Below are positions 42,461 to 51,535 of a stretch of DNA of 64,000 nt, piece after piece. Location of the stretch: the NCBI RefSeq assembly GCF_024206495.1, contig NZ_JAMBPQ010000018.1, positions 1-64,000 on the forward strand, read 5' to 3'. Made by a program: the position numbers and the translations under genes. The number at the start of each line of letters is the position of its first letter. The stretch's first letter is position 1. The notes under the pieces are model-generated. The model was not told the origin of the DNA and did not search any database. It saw only the letters and a program-made list of their open reading frames with translations. The stretch comes from Paraburkholderia sp. CNPSo 3272 (lineage in GTDB: Bacteria > Pseudomonadota > Gammaproteobacteria > Burkholderiales > Burkholderiaceae).

Positions 42461-43660
42461 ATGGATCTGCGATATACCGACGAGGAGCTGGCGTTCCGCA
42501 ATGAGGTGAGAGCCTTCTTCAAGGAAGCGCTGCCCGCCGACATTCGACGCAAGGCCACCCGGGGACAGCGTTATTCGGCGGCCGACCTGCGCCGCTGGCA
42601 GCGCATTCTCTACGAGCGCGGCTGGGCGACGCCCGCGTGGGACAAGGCGTGGGGCGGGACCGGCTGGAGCGCCGTGCAGCAATACATCTTCAAGGAAGAG
42701 CTGCACATGGCGCCTGCGCCCGAAACACTGTCGTTCAACGTGAACATGATCGGCCCGGTGTTGATCGCGTTCGGCAGCGAAGAGCAGAAGCGTCACTTCC
42801 TGCCCCGCATCGCGAGCCTCGAATACTGGTTTTGCCAAGGTTTTTCCGAGCCCGGCGCGGGTTCGGATCTGGCCGCGCTGCGAGCCCAGGCGGTTCGCGA
42901 CGGCGATCACTATGTCATCAATGGGCAGAAGCTCTGGACCTCGACGGCGCATCACGCGGACTGGATGTTCTGTCTCGTGCGCACGGATTCGAGCGGGAAG
43001 AAGCAACAGGGTATTACCTACCTGCTGATCGACATGAAGACGCCGGGCCTGACGGTGCGCCCGATCATCACGATCGACGGGCACCACGAAACCAACGAGG
43101 TGTTCTTCGACAACGTGCGCGTGCCGGTTGCGAATCGCATTGGCGAGGAAAACAAGGGCTGGGACTACGCGAAGTATCTGCTCGGCAACGAGCGCAGCGG
43201 CATTGCGCGTGTAGGTGTTTCGAAGATGCGGGTGCGGCACGCAAAGGACCTCGCGAAGCGCGTGCCCTGCGGTGATGGGGTGCTGTGGGACGACACGCGC
43301 TTTAGGGAGCGCGTTGCGGCCGTGGAAGTGGAGTTGAAGGCGCTGGAAATGACGCAGATGCGCGTGATCGCCGAAAGCAGCGCGCACGAGAGCCATGTGC
43401 CGGACCCCAAGACCTCGATCCTCAAGATCAAGGGCTCGGAACTCCAGCAACTTTCCGCCGAACTGCTGCTGGAAGTCGCTGGCCCGGATGCGTTGCCGCT
43501 CGATATCGACTTCCTGCGCGGTCTTGGCGACGCCGTTCGCGAGCCCGAATGGGCGCTTACGATCGCGCCGAACCACTACTTTGCGCGTCACGTTTCGATT
43601 GTGGGTGGTTCCAACGAGATTCAGAAGAACATTCTCGCCAAGTCGGTATTGGGACTTTGA
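42461..43660 (+). CDS. Acyl-CoA dehydrogenase, large subunit type (pair 2 alpha)
   Basis: 399 aa, same group as the product at 25238: QGFSEPGAGSDLAALRAQ, VINGQKLWTS, NEVFFDNVRVPV and C-terminal IVGGSNEIQKNILAK, with Gly in place of the medium-chain-ACAD Glu. Its probable beta subunit follows at 43692. It forms the second of three alpha-beta ACAD pairs, each likely for a different round or intermediate. Confidence 0.91.
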   Translation: MDLRYTDEELAFRNEVRAFFKEALPADIRRKATRGQRYSAADLRRWQRILYERGWATPAWDKAWGGTGWSAVQQYIFKEELHMAPAPETLSFNVNMIGPVLIAFGSEEQKRHFLPRIASLEYWFCQGFSEPGAGSDLAALRAQAVRDGDHYVINGQKLWTSTAHHADWMFCLVRTDSSGKKQQGITYLLIDMKTPGLTVRPIITIDGHHETNEVFFDNVRVPVANRIGEENKGWDYAKYLLGNERSGIARVGVSKMRVRHAKDLAKRVPCGDGVLWDDTRFRERVAAVEVELKALEMTQMRVIAESSAHESHVPDPKTSILKIKGSELQQLSAELLLEVAGPDALPLDIDFLRGLGDAVREPEWALTIAPNHYFARHVSIVGGSNEIQKNILAKSVLGL

Positions 43661-43691
43661 GCGACGGTCGAACAGCGGAGAAGCATGGGCT

Positions 43692-44846
43692 ATGGACTTT
43701 GATTTCACCGATGAGCAACGCATGCTCAAGGATAGCGTCGAGCGGCTCGTGAAGGACGAGTACGGTTTCGAGCAACGCGCGAAGTACCTCGCGCAGCCGG
43801 ATGGCTTCAGCCGCGCGCAATGGGCGCGCTATGCCGATATGGGGCTGCTCGGTCTTTCGTTCGACGAGGAATACGGCGGCAGCAACTGCGGTCCGGTCGA
43901 AACGATGATCGTCATGGAGGCGCTGGGCCGCGCTCTCGCGGTCGAGCCGTACCTCGCAACGGTCGTGCTGGGCGGCAGCTTCGTGCGCCTTGGCGGCAAC
44001 GCGGCGCAATGCGCGGCGATTCTGCCGCAGATTGCACAGGGCGAACTGCTGATGGCGTTCGCGCACAGCGAAGCGCAGTCGCGGTACGACCTGGCAGACG
44101 TGGCGACCACTGCGCGGCGCGAAGGCGACGCATGGGTAATCGACGGCGCCAAGCGCGTGGTGCTGCACGGCGGCAGCGCCGATCTTCTCGTGGTGTCCGC
44201 GCGTGTGGCAGGCGGCAGGCGCGAGCGTGACGGCATCGGCCTGTTCGTGGTCAGGAGCGATGCGGCGGGCGTGGCTCGCCGCGCATATCCGACGCAAGAC
44301 CGGCTGCGTGCGGCAGACATCGACTTCTCGGGCGTACGCGTTCCGGATAGCGACGTGCTGGGCGTGGCGGGTGCCGCGTTACCGCTCATCGAGACGATCG
44401 TTGCGCACGCAATCGCTGCGGTGAGCGCGGAAGCCGTTGGCGCGATGGCAGCCGCGCACGAAGAAACCGTCGAATATCTCAAGGTTCGCAAGCAGTTCGG
44501 CGTGCCCATCGGGTCGTTTCAGGCGCTCCAGCATCGGGCGGTCGACATGCTGGTCATGGTGGAGCAGGCGCGCAGCATGGCGCTCTTAGCGACCATGATG
44601 AGCGAGGAACCCGATGCGGGGGAGCGCGATCGCAGCCTGTCCGCCGCGAAAGTGCAGATCGGACGCTCGGGCCGCTTCGTCGGCCAGCAAGGCGTGCAAC
44701 TGCACGGCGGCATCGGGATGACCGAGGAGTGCAAGATCGGCCACTACATGCGACGCCTGAGCGTGATCGATATCCAGTTCGGCTCGACCGAACATCATCT
44801 GACCCAGCTCGCCAATGCCGGCGGGCTGATCGATGCCCAAGCGTGA
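43692..44846 (+). CDS. Acyl-CoA dehydrogenase, small subunit type (pair 2 beta)
   Basis: 384 aa ACAD beta-type starting MDFDFTDEQRMLKDSVERLV, with YLKVRKQFGVPIGSFQALQH and QLHGGIGMTEECKIGHYMRR; it lacks the EGTxxIQR signature, as do the betas at 26528 and 49033. The ATG at 43692 is chosen by homology to those; GGAG lies 12 nt upstream, a bit far. Presumed partner of the 42461 product. Confidence 0.9.
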   Translation: MDFDFTDEQRMLKDSVERLVKDEYGFEQRAKYLAQPDGFSRAQWARYADMGLLGLSFDEEYGGSNCGPVETMIVMEALGRALAVEPYLATVVLGGSFVRLGGNAAQCAAILPQIAQGELLMAFAHSEAQSRYDLADVATTARREGDAWVIDGAKRVVLHGGSADLLVVSARVAGGRRERDGIGLFVVRSDAAGVARRAYPTQDRLRAADIDFSGVRVPDSDVLGVAGAALPLIETIVAHAIAAVSAEAVGAMAAAHEETVEYLKVRKQFGVPIGSFQALQHRAVDMLVMVEQARSMALLATMMSEEPDAGERDRSLSAAKVQIGRSGRFVGQQGVQLHGGIGMTEECKIGHYMRRLSVIDIQFGSTEHHLTQLANAGGLIDAQA

Positions 44847-44880
44847 GCCGCGTATCCAGCCAAGTATACGGAAACCATTC

Positions 44881-46047
44881 ATGAGCCGAATTACCCCTCC
44901 CGATCAATATCAGGAACTGCGCGACGCGCTGCGTGACCTCTCGAAGGAATATCCCGATGAGTACTGGCGCCGCATCGATCACGAGCGCGTCTACCCGGAG
45001 GCGTTCGTCGACGCGTTGACGAAAGCCGGATGGATGGCGGCGCTGATTCCTCAGGAGTACGGCGGTTCTGGCCTCGGGCTGACCGAGGCGTCCGTGATCA
45101 TGGAGGAGATCAACCGCAACGGCGGCAACTCCGGGTTCTGCCACGGTCAGATGTACAACATGAACACGCTGCTGCGCAACGGCTCGGAAGCGCAAAAGCG
45201 CAAATATCTGCCGAAGATCGCGAGCGGCGAACTGCGCCTGCAGTCGATGGGCGTGACCGAGCCGACTACCGGAACTGACACGACCAAGCTGAAGACCACC
45301 GCCGTAAAGAAAGACGGCCGCTATGTGGTCAACGGCCAGAAGGTGTGGATTTCACGCGTGCAGCACTCGGACATGATGATTCTGCTCGCGCGCACCACGC
45401 CCTTGTCGGATGTGAAGAAGAAGTCGGACGGGCTGTCGTGCTTCCTCGTGGATCTGCATCACGCTATCGGCAACGGTCTGACCGTGCGGCCGATTCCCAA
45501 CATGGTCAATCACGAGACGAATGAACTCTTCTTCGACAATCTGGAGATTCCTGAAGAGAACCTGATTGGCGAGGAAGGCAAGGGCTTCAAGTACATCCTC
45601 GACGGGCTCAACGCCGAGCGTGCGCTGATCGCGGCCGAGTGCATCGGCGACGGCTACTGGTTCGTCGATCGCGCGTCGAAATACGCCAGCGAGCGTATCG
45701 TCTTCGACCGGCCGATCGGGATGAATCAGGGCATCCAGTTTCCGATCGCCGAGGCATACATCGACGTGCGCGCGGCCGATCTCATGCGCTACAAAGCCTG
45801 CGAGCTGTTCGACAACCATCAGGCATGCGGCGCGGAAGCGAATATGGCGAAGCATCTCGCCGCCACGGCTTCGTGGAAGGCGGCGAATGCCTGCTTGCAG
45901 ACGCATGGCGGCTTCGGTTTCGCCTGCGAATACGACGTCGAACGCAAGTTCCGCGAAACGCGGCTTTATCAGGTGGCGCCGATTTCGACGAACCTGATTC
46001 TGTCCTACGTCGCCGAGCACGTGCTCGACCTGCCGCGTTCATTCTGA
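44881..46047 (+). CDS. Acyl-CoA dehydrogenase (unpaired)
   Basis: 388 aa ACAD with MGVTEPTTGTDTTKLKTT, VVNGQKVWISRVQHSD, YASERIVFDRPIGMNQGIQF and THGGFGFACEYDVERKFRE. The C-terminal segment reads YQVAPISTNLIL where other ACADs have EGTxxIQR, so the base Glu must lie elsewhere, as in isovaleryl-CoA-type enzymes. It lies between pair 2 and a crotonase. The ATG at 44881 is preferred; an in-frame ATG at 44833 overlapping the previous gene is possible. Confidence 0.88.
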   Translation: MSRITPPDQYQELRDALRDLSKEYPDEYWRRIDHERVYPEAFVDALTKAGWMAALIPQEYGGSGLGLTEASVIMEEINRNGGNSGFCHGQMYNMNTLLRNGSEAQKRKYLPKIASGELRLQSMGVTEPTTGTDTTKLKTTAVKKDGRYVVNGQKVWISRVQHSDMMILLARTTPLSDVKKKSDGLSCFLVDLHHAIGNGLTVRPIPNMVNHETNELFFDNLEIPEENLIGEEGKGFKYILDGLNAERALIAAECIGDGYWFVDRASKYASERIVFDRPIGMNQGIQFPIAEAYIDVRAADLMRYKACELFDNHQACGAEANMAKHLAATASWKAANACLQTHGGFGFACEYDVERKFRETRLYQVAPISTNLILSYVAEHVLDLPRSF

Positions 46048-46063
46048 ACATCGAGGGGATCTC

Positions 46064-46870
46064 ATGCGCTTCGAGACCATTCTGTACGACGTAAAGGACC
46101 GTATCGCGACGATCACGCTCAACCGTCCTGAACACATGAACACCTGGAACGACCAGGTGGCGACGGAGGTGTACGAGGCAATGCAGGCGGCGGGCGCGGA
46201 CCGCGGCGTGCGTGTCATCGTCTTCACTGGCGCGGGGAAGGCCTTTTGCGCGGGCGGCGATATTCACAGCTTCGGCGGCGACCCCGCCGCGCTCATGACC
46301 AAGCTGCCGCGCCCGTTCGACATGCGCAAGCGCGCGGACTGGCAGACGCGTTGTTCGTATTACCCGGCCATTCCGAAGCCGGTAATCGCCATGCTCAATG
46401 GCTCGACCGTCGGAATCGGCCTGATTCACGCGCTCTTTTGCGACATCCGGTTCGCATCGGAAGACGCCACCATCACCACGGCATTCGCGCGCCGCGGTTT
46501 GACCGCCGAATACGGCATGGCGTGGATACTCGCGCGCCACGTGGGCCAGGCGCATGCGCTCGACTTGCTGCTCTCGGGCCGCAAGATCAAGGGGCGCGAA
46601 GCCGAGCGCATGGGACTCGTGAATCGTGCGATCCCGGCGGAGAAGCTGGTCGAAGAGACTTACGCCTACGCGCGCGACATGGCTGAGTACTGTTCGCCGC
46701 GCTCGATGCGCATCATGAAGGAGCAGGTCTGGGACGTGCCTTTCCAGACTCCCCACGAGGCGGTCATGTCCGCGGGGCTGGACATGCCGATCGCCAACCA
46801 GTGCGATGACTACAAGGAAGGCATGGCGAGCTTTCTCGAGAAGCGCAAGCCGAACTTCACGGACTACTGA
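46064..46870 (+). CDS. Enoyl-CoA hydratase/isomerase family protein
   Basis: 268 aa crotonase with KAFCAGGDIHSFG, an altered first active-site segment (VGIGLIHALFCD) and RRGLTAEYGMAWILARHVG, a segment typical of EchA-like isomerases/hydratases where Glu replaces the PaaG Asp. It ends EKRKPNFTDY. It starts 16 bp after the ACAD stop, behind GAGGGG; the MaoC-like hydratase follows 19 bp after its stop. Hydration or isomerisation of the ACAD product is likely. Confidence 0.87.
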   Translation: MRFETILYDVKDRIATITLNRPEHMNTWNDQVATEVYEAMQAAGADRGVRVIVFTGAGKAFCAGGDIHSFGGDPAALMTKLPRPFDMRKRADWQTRCSYYPAIPKPVIAMLNGSTVGIGLIHALFCDIRFASEDATITTAFARRGLTAEYGMAWILARHVGQAHALDLLLSGRKIKGREAERMGLVNRAIPAEKLVEETYAYARDMAEYCSPRSMRIMKEQVWDVPFQTPHEAVMSAGLDMPIANQCDDYKEGMASFLEKRKPNFTDY

Positions 46871-46889
46871 GCACCCACAGGACACCCTC

Positions 46890-47759
46890 ATGCTGAACTA
46901 CGAAGTCGTCAAGAACTGGCCTATCGAAGATGTCACGCAGACGTACAGCGAGCGCGACGTCATGCTGTACTCGCTGGGCATCGGCTTGGGCGCAGACCCG
47001 CTGGATGCCGGCCAACTGCGCTACGTCTACGAAAAGGACCTGCAGGCAATGCCGACTTGCGCGGCCGCGTTCGCGTGGCCGAGATCGTGGATGCGCGACG
47101 CGCGTACGGGCATCGACTACCTGAAGCTCGTGCACGGTGAGCAGGACGTCCGTTTCGTGCGGCCGATGCCGGTTGCCGCGACCATCGTCAGCAAGACGCG
47201 CGTGAGCCGCATCTCCGATAAAGGTCCGGGAAAGGGCGCGATCGTCGAGCTCATGCGTGACATCGTCGACGCTTCGAGCGGCGAACAACTCGCCGAAGTC
47301 CGCCAGGTGTCGTTTCTGCGTGGCGACGGCGGATTCAGCGCGGAGTCGGGCGTGAGCGACGTGCCGCCCGAAACGCTTCCGTCGGTGCCGGAGCGCGCGC
47401 CGGATGCGGAATACGTCTTCGCCACCGGTGCCCATGCCGCGTTGATCTATCGCCTTTCGGGCGATGCCAATCCACTGCACGCGGATCCTGAGGTGGCGTC
47501 GAAGGCAGGGTTCAGCCGGCCCATTCTGCACGGCCTCGCGACCTATGGCATGGCAGGCTACGCCGCAATTCGCACCTTCGCGGGCAACGATGCTTCGCGT
47601 CTGAAGCGGCTCGCCTTGCGACTGACTTCGCCGGTATATCCGGGCGAAGAAGTGCGCTTCCAGTTCTGGCGGGATAGCGACACACGCCTGCGTCTGCGCG
47701 CACGCGTCGACGCACGCGATGTGGTGGTGCTGAACAACGGCATCGTGGAAATTGCCTGA
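46890..47759 (+). CDS. MaoC-family enoyl-CoA hydratase (double hotdog)
   Basis: 289 aa, two hotdog repeats, like eukaryotic-type multifunctional-enzyme hydratase 2 and steroid side-chain hydratases. The C-terminal repeat carries the intact hydratase motif YRLSGDANPLHADPEVA with Asp and His; the N-terminal repeat (YSLGIGLGADPLD) is a degenerate acyl-binding copy. It would hydrate 2-enoyl-CoA to the (3R)-hydroxy form, including bulky substrates. The ATG at 46890 follows ACAGGACACC. In the same operon as three ACADs. Confidence 0.91.
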   Translation: MLNYEVVKNWPIEDVTQTYSERDVMLYSLGIGLGADPLDAGQLRYVYEKDLQAMPTCAAAFAWPRSWMRDARTGIDYLKLVHGEQDVRFVRPMPVAATIVSKTRVSRISDKGPGKGAIVELMRDIVDASSGEQLAEVRQVSFLRGDGGFSAESGVSDVPPETLPSVPERAPDAEYVFATGAHAALIYRLSGDANPLHADPEVASKAGFSRPILHGLATYGMAGYAAIRTFAGNDASRLKRLALRLTSPVYPGEEVRFQFWRDSDTRLRLRARVDARDVVVLNNGIVEIA

Positions 47760-47814
47760 AACCGCGCCTGGCAGCGCCGACGCGCTTCGCCGGGCAGCGA
47801 CTGGAGCCTGACGA

Positions 47815-49023
47815 ATGGACCTGAGAGAGAGTCCCGCCGAAAAAGAATTTCGCGCCACGGTGCGCGAATTCGTAGCGACGCATTTGCCTGACGACATTCG
47901 TGATCGCGTGCTGAACTTCCGCCATGTGCCGCGCGAAGATTATGTGCGCTGGCAACGCATTCTGGCCGGGAAGGGCTGGGGCGCACCCGCATGGCCCGCG
48001 CAATTCGGCGGCGCCGCCTGGAATGCCGCGCAGCGCAACATTTTCGACGAGGAATGCTTTACCGCGGGCGCGCCGCGCCAGATGCCGTTCGGCCTTTCGA
48101 TGGTCGGACCGGTGATCCAGAAGTTCGGCGCCGAGGCGCAGCGCGAGCGGTTCTTGCCGCGCATCATCTCGATGGAGGACTGGTGGTGCCAGGGTTATTC
48201 CGAGCCGGGCGCGGGTTCGGATCTGGCCTCGCTCAAGACGCGCGCGCAGCGTATCGAGCGTGACGGTCAAGCTTGCTACGTCGTCAACGGCCAAAAGATC
48301 TGGACGTCGTTCGCGCAATGGGCGAACTGGATTTTCTGTCTCGTCCGCACGGATGGGAGCGGCCGCCCGCAGGAAGGCATCTCTTTCCTGCTGATCGAAA
48401 TGTCGACGCCCGGTATCACGGTCAGACCGATCCGCACGCTGGACGGCGGTCACGATGTCAACGAAGTGTTCTTCGACAACGTGGAAGTACCGGTGAGCAA
48501 TCTCGTCGGAGAGGAGCATCGCGGCTGGTCGATCGCGAAGTATCTGCTCGGACACGAGCGCACCAATATTGCCGGACTTGGCAACTGCAAGCGTTTCATG
48601 CGGCGTCTCAAGGAGATTGCGAGCACCGAGTGCAAGCACGGCAAACCGCTCATCGAGGACGTGCGCTTTCGCGATCGCATCGCCAAGGTGGAAATCGATT
48701 TGATCGCTCACGAATGGTCGCTTCTGCGCGTGGTTTCCGCCGAAACCGCAGGGCGTCCCATCGGTCCGGAAGCTTCGGTGCTGAAGATTCGGGGTTCGGA
48801 GATCCAGCAGGAACTCACCGAGCTGATCATGGAATGCGCAGGTCCCTATGCAGTGCCTTTCGTAAGCGAAGCGCTGGAGGCGGACTGGCGCGGCGAGACC
48901 GCGAACGGTGAACTGCTCAACGCGCTGGCGGCGCACTACCTGGACTGGCGCAAGATTTCGATCTACGGCGGTTCGACCGAAGTGCAGAAAAACATCATCG
49001 CCAAGCAGGCGCTCGGCATCTGA
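47815..49023 (+). CDS. Acyl-CoA dehydrogenase, large subunit type (pair 3 alpha)
   Basis: 402 aa, same group as 25238 and 42461: QGYSEPGAGSDLASLKTR, VVNGQKIWTS, DVNEVFFDNVEVPV and ISIYGGSTEVQKNIIAK. Gly again replaces the canonical Glu. Its beta partner begins 9 bp after its stop. Spaced 55 bp from the MaoC-like gene with no promoter seen. Confidence 0.91.
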   Translation: MDLRESPAEKEFRATVREFVATHLPDDIRDRVLNFRHVPREDYVRWQRILAGKGWGAPAWPAQFGGAAWNAAQRNIFDEECFTAGAPRQMPFGLSMVGPVIQKFGAEAQRERFLPRIISMEDWWCQGYSEPGAGSDLASLKTRAQRIERDGQACYVVNGQKIWTSFAQWANWIFCLVRTDGSGRPQEGISFLLIEMSTPGITVRPIRTLDGGHDVNEVFFDNVEVPVSNLVGEEHRGWSIAKYLLGHERTNIAGLGNCKRFMRRLKEIASTECKHGKPLIEDVRFRDRIAKVEIDLIAHEWSLLRVVSAETAGRPIGPEASVLKIRGSEIQQELTELIMECAGPYAVPFVSEALEADWRGETANGELLNALAAHYLDWRKISIYGGSTEVQKNIIAKQALGI

Positions 49024-49032
49024 GGACACGCC

Positions 49033-50166
49033 ATGGACTTCACGCTGGTTGAAGAGGAACAGATGCTGGCCGACGTGGTCGGTCGCTTCGTCGAAAAGGA
49101 ATACGACTTTGAGGCGAGGCGCCGTCTCGCCGCCACGTCGCAGGGCTGGTCGGATGCGCATTGGTCCACGCTCGCCGAAATGGGCGTGCTCGCGCTGAAC
49201 GTGCCGCAGGACCACGGCGGCCTTGGCACGGGCCCGGTCGAGACCATGCTCGTGATGGAAGCCTTCGGCCGGGGACTCGTGCTGGAGCCGTTCGTTTCGT
49301 CGGCCGTGATTGGCGCGAAGCTCATCGGGCGCGCGGGACACGAGGCGCGCAAGGCGGAGCTGCTGGCCGGCATCGCCGACGGCAGCCTGAAGACCGCGCT
49401 CGCGACGCTCGAACCCGGCGCGCGATTCGATTTGTGGAACGTAGCGACGAGGGCCGAAGCAACGCGTGACGGGTACATCCTCAACGGCCGCAAGGGCGTC
49501 GTGCTGCATGGCGCCTGCGCGGACATTCTGCTCGTTTCGGCACGTACCGCAGGCGAGCAGGCGGACAGGCACGGCATCACGCTCTTCGCCGTCGACGCGC
49601 GCGCGCAGGGTGTGGGCGTCAAAGGGTTTCCCGCACTGGACGGTCAGCGTGTCGCGGAAGTGGTGCTGAACGGGGTGCGAGTCGACCAACAGGCGGTGAT
49701 CGGCGCGATCGATCAGGGTTACCCGTTGCTCGAATGGACCGTCGATCAAGGCATATTCGCGCTGTGCGCCGAAGCCGTGGGCGCGATGTCGCGGCTGAGC
49801 GAACTGACTTTCGAGTATCTGCGCACGCGCAAGCAGTTTGGTTCGCCCATCGGCAAGTTCCAGGCGCTGCAGCATCGCGCTGCCGATATTTTGACCGCGG
49901 TGGAGCAGGCGAAATCGATCGTCTATTTTGCGGCCGCCAAGCTCGGAGAAGACGATGACGTCGCTGCCCATCGCGCTGTGACCGCCGCGAAGGCGCTCAT
50001 CGGGCGCAGCGCGCGCTTCGTCGCGCAGCAGGCGGTGCAGCTTCACGGTGGGATGGGCATGACGGACGAGCTGGCGGTGGGTTGGTATGTGAAGCGCCTC
50101 ACCTGCATCGACATGATGTGGGGAAACACCGAGCACCATATCGAGCTATACGGCGCGTTCCTATAA
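49033..50166 (+). CDS. Acyl-CoA dehydrogenase, small subunit type (pair 3 beta)
   Basis: 377 aa beta-type ACAD starting MDFTLVEEEQMLADVVGRFV, with YLRTRKQFGSPIGKFQALQH and QLHGGMGMTDELAVGWYVKR; no EGTxxIQR signature. Third beta subunit in the window. Followed after 75 bp by the P450 gene, and probably co-transcribed with it. Confidence 0.9.
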   Translation: MDFTLVEEEQMLADVVGRFVEKEYDFEARRRLAATSQGWSDAHWSTLAEMGVLALNVPQDHGGLGTGPVETMLVMEAFGRGLVLEPFVSSAVIGAKLIGRAGHEARKAELLAGIADGSLKTALATLEPGARFDLWNVATRAEATRDGYILNGRKGVVLHGACADILLVSARTAGEQADRHGITLFAVDARAQGVGVKGFPALDGQRVAEVVLNGVRVDQQAVIGAIDQGYPLLEWTVDQGIFALCAEAVGAMSRLSELTFEYLRTRKQFGSPIGKFQALQHRAADILTAVEQAKSIVYFAAAKLGEDDDVAAHRAVTAAKALIGRSARFVAQQAVQLHGGMGMTDELAVGWYVKRLTCIDMMWGNTEHHIELYGAFL

Positions 50167-50241
50167 CCGCGGCTCGCACAGTAACAAGGAAGATTCATTC
50201 GGCCCTGCATAGCGGTCAATTCGAAGAAAGGAGACAAACTT

Positions 50242-51468
50242 ATGTCAGCAGATCATGGCGCGACTCCGGAGCTGGCGCCGGTACCTGCGCACGTTCCGCC
50301 GGAACGGGTATTCGATATCGATATCTATCACCCGCCCGGAGCGGAAGACGACTACCATCTTTCGCTCAAGAAGCTGCACGCCGAAGGGATTCCCGACATG
50401 TTCTGGACGCCTCGCAACGGCGGGCACTGGATCGCAACACGCGGCGACGACATCTATCACATCCTCAAGGACTACGAGAACTTCTCGTCGAAGCAGCTCA
50501 CCGTGCCGCTCGTCGAGCATCAGCCGTTGCCGCCGATCTTCTTTGATCCTCCGCAGCATACGGCGTATCGTGCGTTGATCGCGCCCGCATTCATGCCGCA
50601 GGCGATCAGCAAGCTCGAAGAAAAGGCGCGCGAAATGGCGATCGAGTTGATCGAAGACTTTTACCCGAAGGGAGAAGTGGAATTCGTCTCCGGGTTCGCG
50701 CAGCATCTGCCGATCGGCATTTTCATGAACATGGTGGCGCTGCCTGCCGAGGATCGCGAGTACCTCCTGAGCCTCGCCGACAAGATGGTGCGCCCGGTGG
50801 ACGCCAGGGAGAAGCTGGGCGCGCTCGGCGCTATCTTCCAGTACCTCGGCGTTAAGATCGCCGAACGGCGCGCGAATCCGGGCGACGATCTCATCAGCAA
50901 GATCGTGAATTCGAAGATCGACGGGCGTGCGCTGACCGACGAGGAGATTCGCGGTCTGTGCGGGCTCGTGCTGATCGGCGGCCTCGATACCGTTGCGTCC
51001 GTAATGGGCTTTATCGCGAGCTTTCTGGCTGGCAGCCCCGTACATCGCAAGCAGCTCATCGACAATCCCGAGCTGACCCAAAAGGCCGTTGACGAGCTTT
51101 TGCGCCGCTTCCCGGTGGTCAACCAGGGGCGACGAATCACCCACGATTTCGAGTACAAGGGCGTGCAACTGAAGGCGGGCGATATGATCATCATGCCGAC
51201 CACGCTGCATGGCCTCGACGAGAGAAAGTTCGACGACCCGCTCACCGTCGATTTCACGCGGCCCACGCCGATTCATTCAACCTTCGGCAACGGTGCGCAT
51301 CGTTGTCCCGGCTCGTTCCTTGCGCGCGTTGAGCTGAAAGTTTTTCTTCAGGAATGGCTCAAACGTATTCCCGATTTCCAGATCAAGCCGGGCGAGAAGG
51401 CGGGTGTTCACGGTGGTGTGAACGGCACGCTGTACCACTTGCCTCTTGTGTGGAAGGTGGCCGGCTGA
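50242..51468 (+). CDS. Cytochrome P450, P450cam (CYP101)-like
   Basis: 408 aa soluble bacterial P450. The heme loop is FGNGAHRCPG with Cys355; the I-helix reads LIGGLDTVASVMGF with the Asp249-Thr250 proton-delivery pair; ExxR is DELLRRF (285-288). The N-terminal DMFWTPRNGGHWIATRG and the C-terminal PLVWKV match the P450cam style. The position of P450cam Tyr96, which hydrogen-bonds camphor, appears to be Gln94, so another substrate is expected. Last gene of the long operon, behind AAAGGAG. No ferredoxin or reductase gene is present in the window. Confidence 0.92.
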   Translation: MSADHGATPELAPVPAHVPPERVFDIDIYHPPGAEDDYHLSLKKLHAEGIPDMFWTPRNGGHWIATRGDDIYHILKDYENFSSKQLTVPLVEHQPLPPIFFDPPQHTAYRALIAPAFMPQAISKLEEKAREMAIELIEDFYPKGEVEFVSGFAQHLPIGIFMNMVALPAEDREYLLSLADKMVRPVDAREKLGALGAIFQYLGVKIAERRANPGDDLISKIVNSKIDGRALTDEEIRGLCGLVLIGGLDTVASVMGFIASFLAGSPVHRKQLIDNPELTQKAVDELLRRFPVVNQGRRITHDFEYKGVQLKAGDMIIMPTTLHGLDERKFDDPLTVDFTRPTPIHSTFGNGAHRCPGSFLARVELKVFLQEWLKRIPDFQIKPGEKAGVHGGVNGTLYHLPLVWKVAG

Positions 51469-51535
51469 GCGTCCAGCTGCAGAAGGCGGTGCGCGCCGGC
51501 CGCTATCGACGCTGCGCGCACCTGCACCTTCAGGT

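Noticed and set aside
47512..50139. 875-codon open frame on the minus strand
   Set aside because: It runs antisense to two clear ACAD genes and the end of the MaoC gene; its composition is typical of an antisense shadow.
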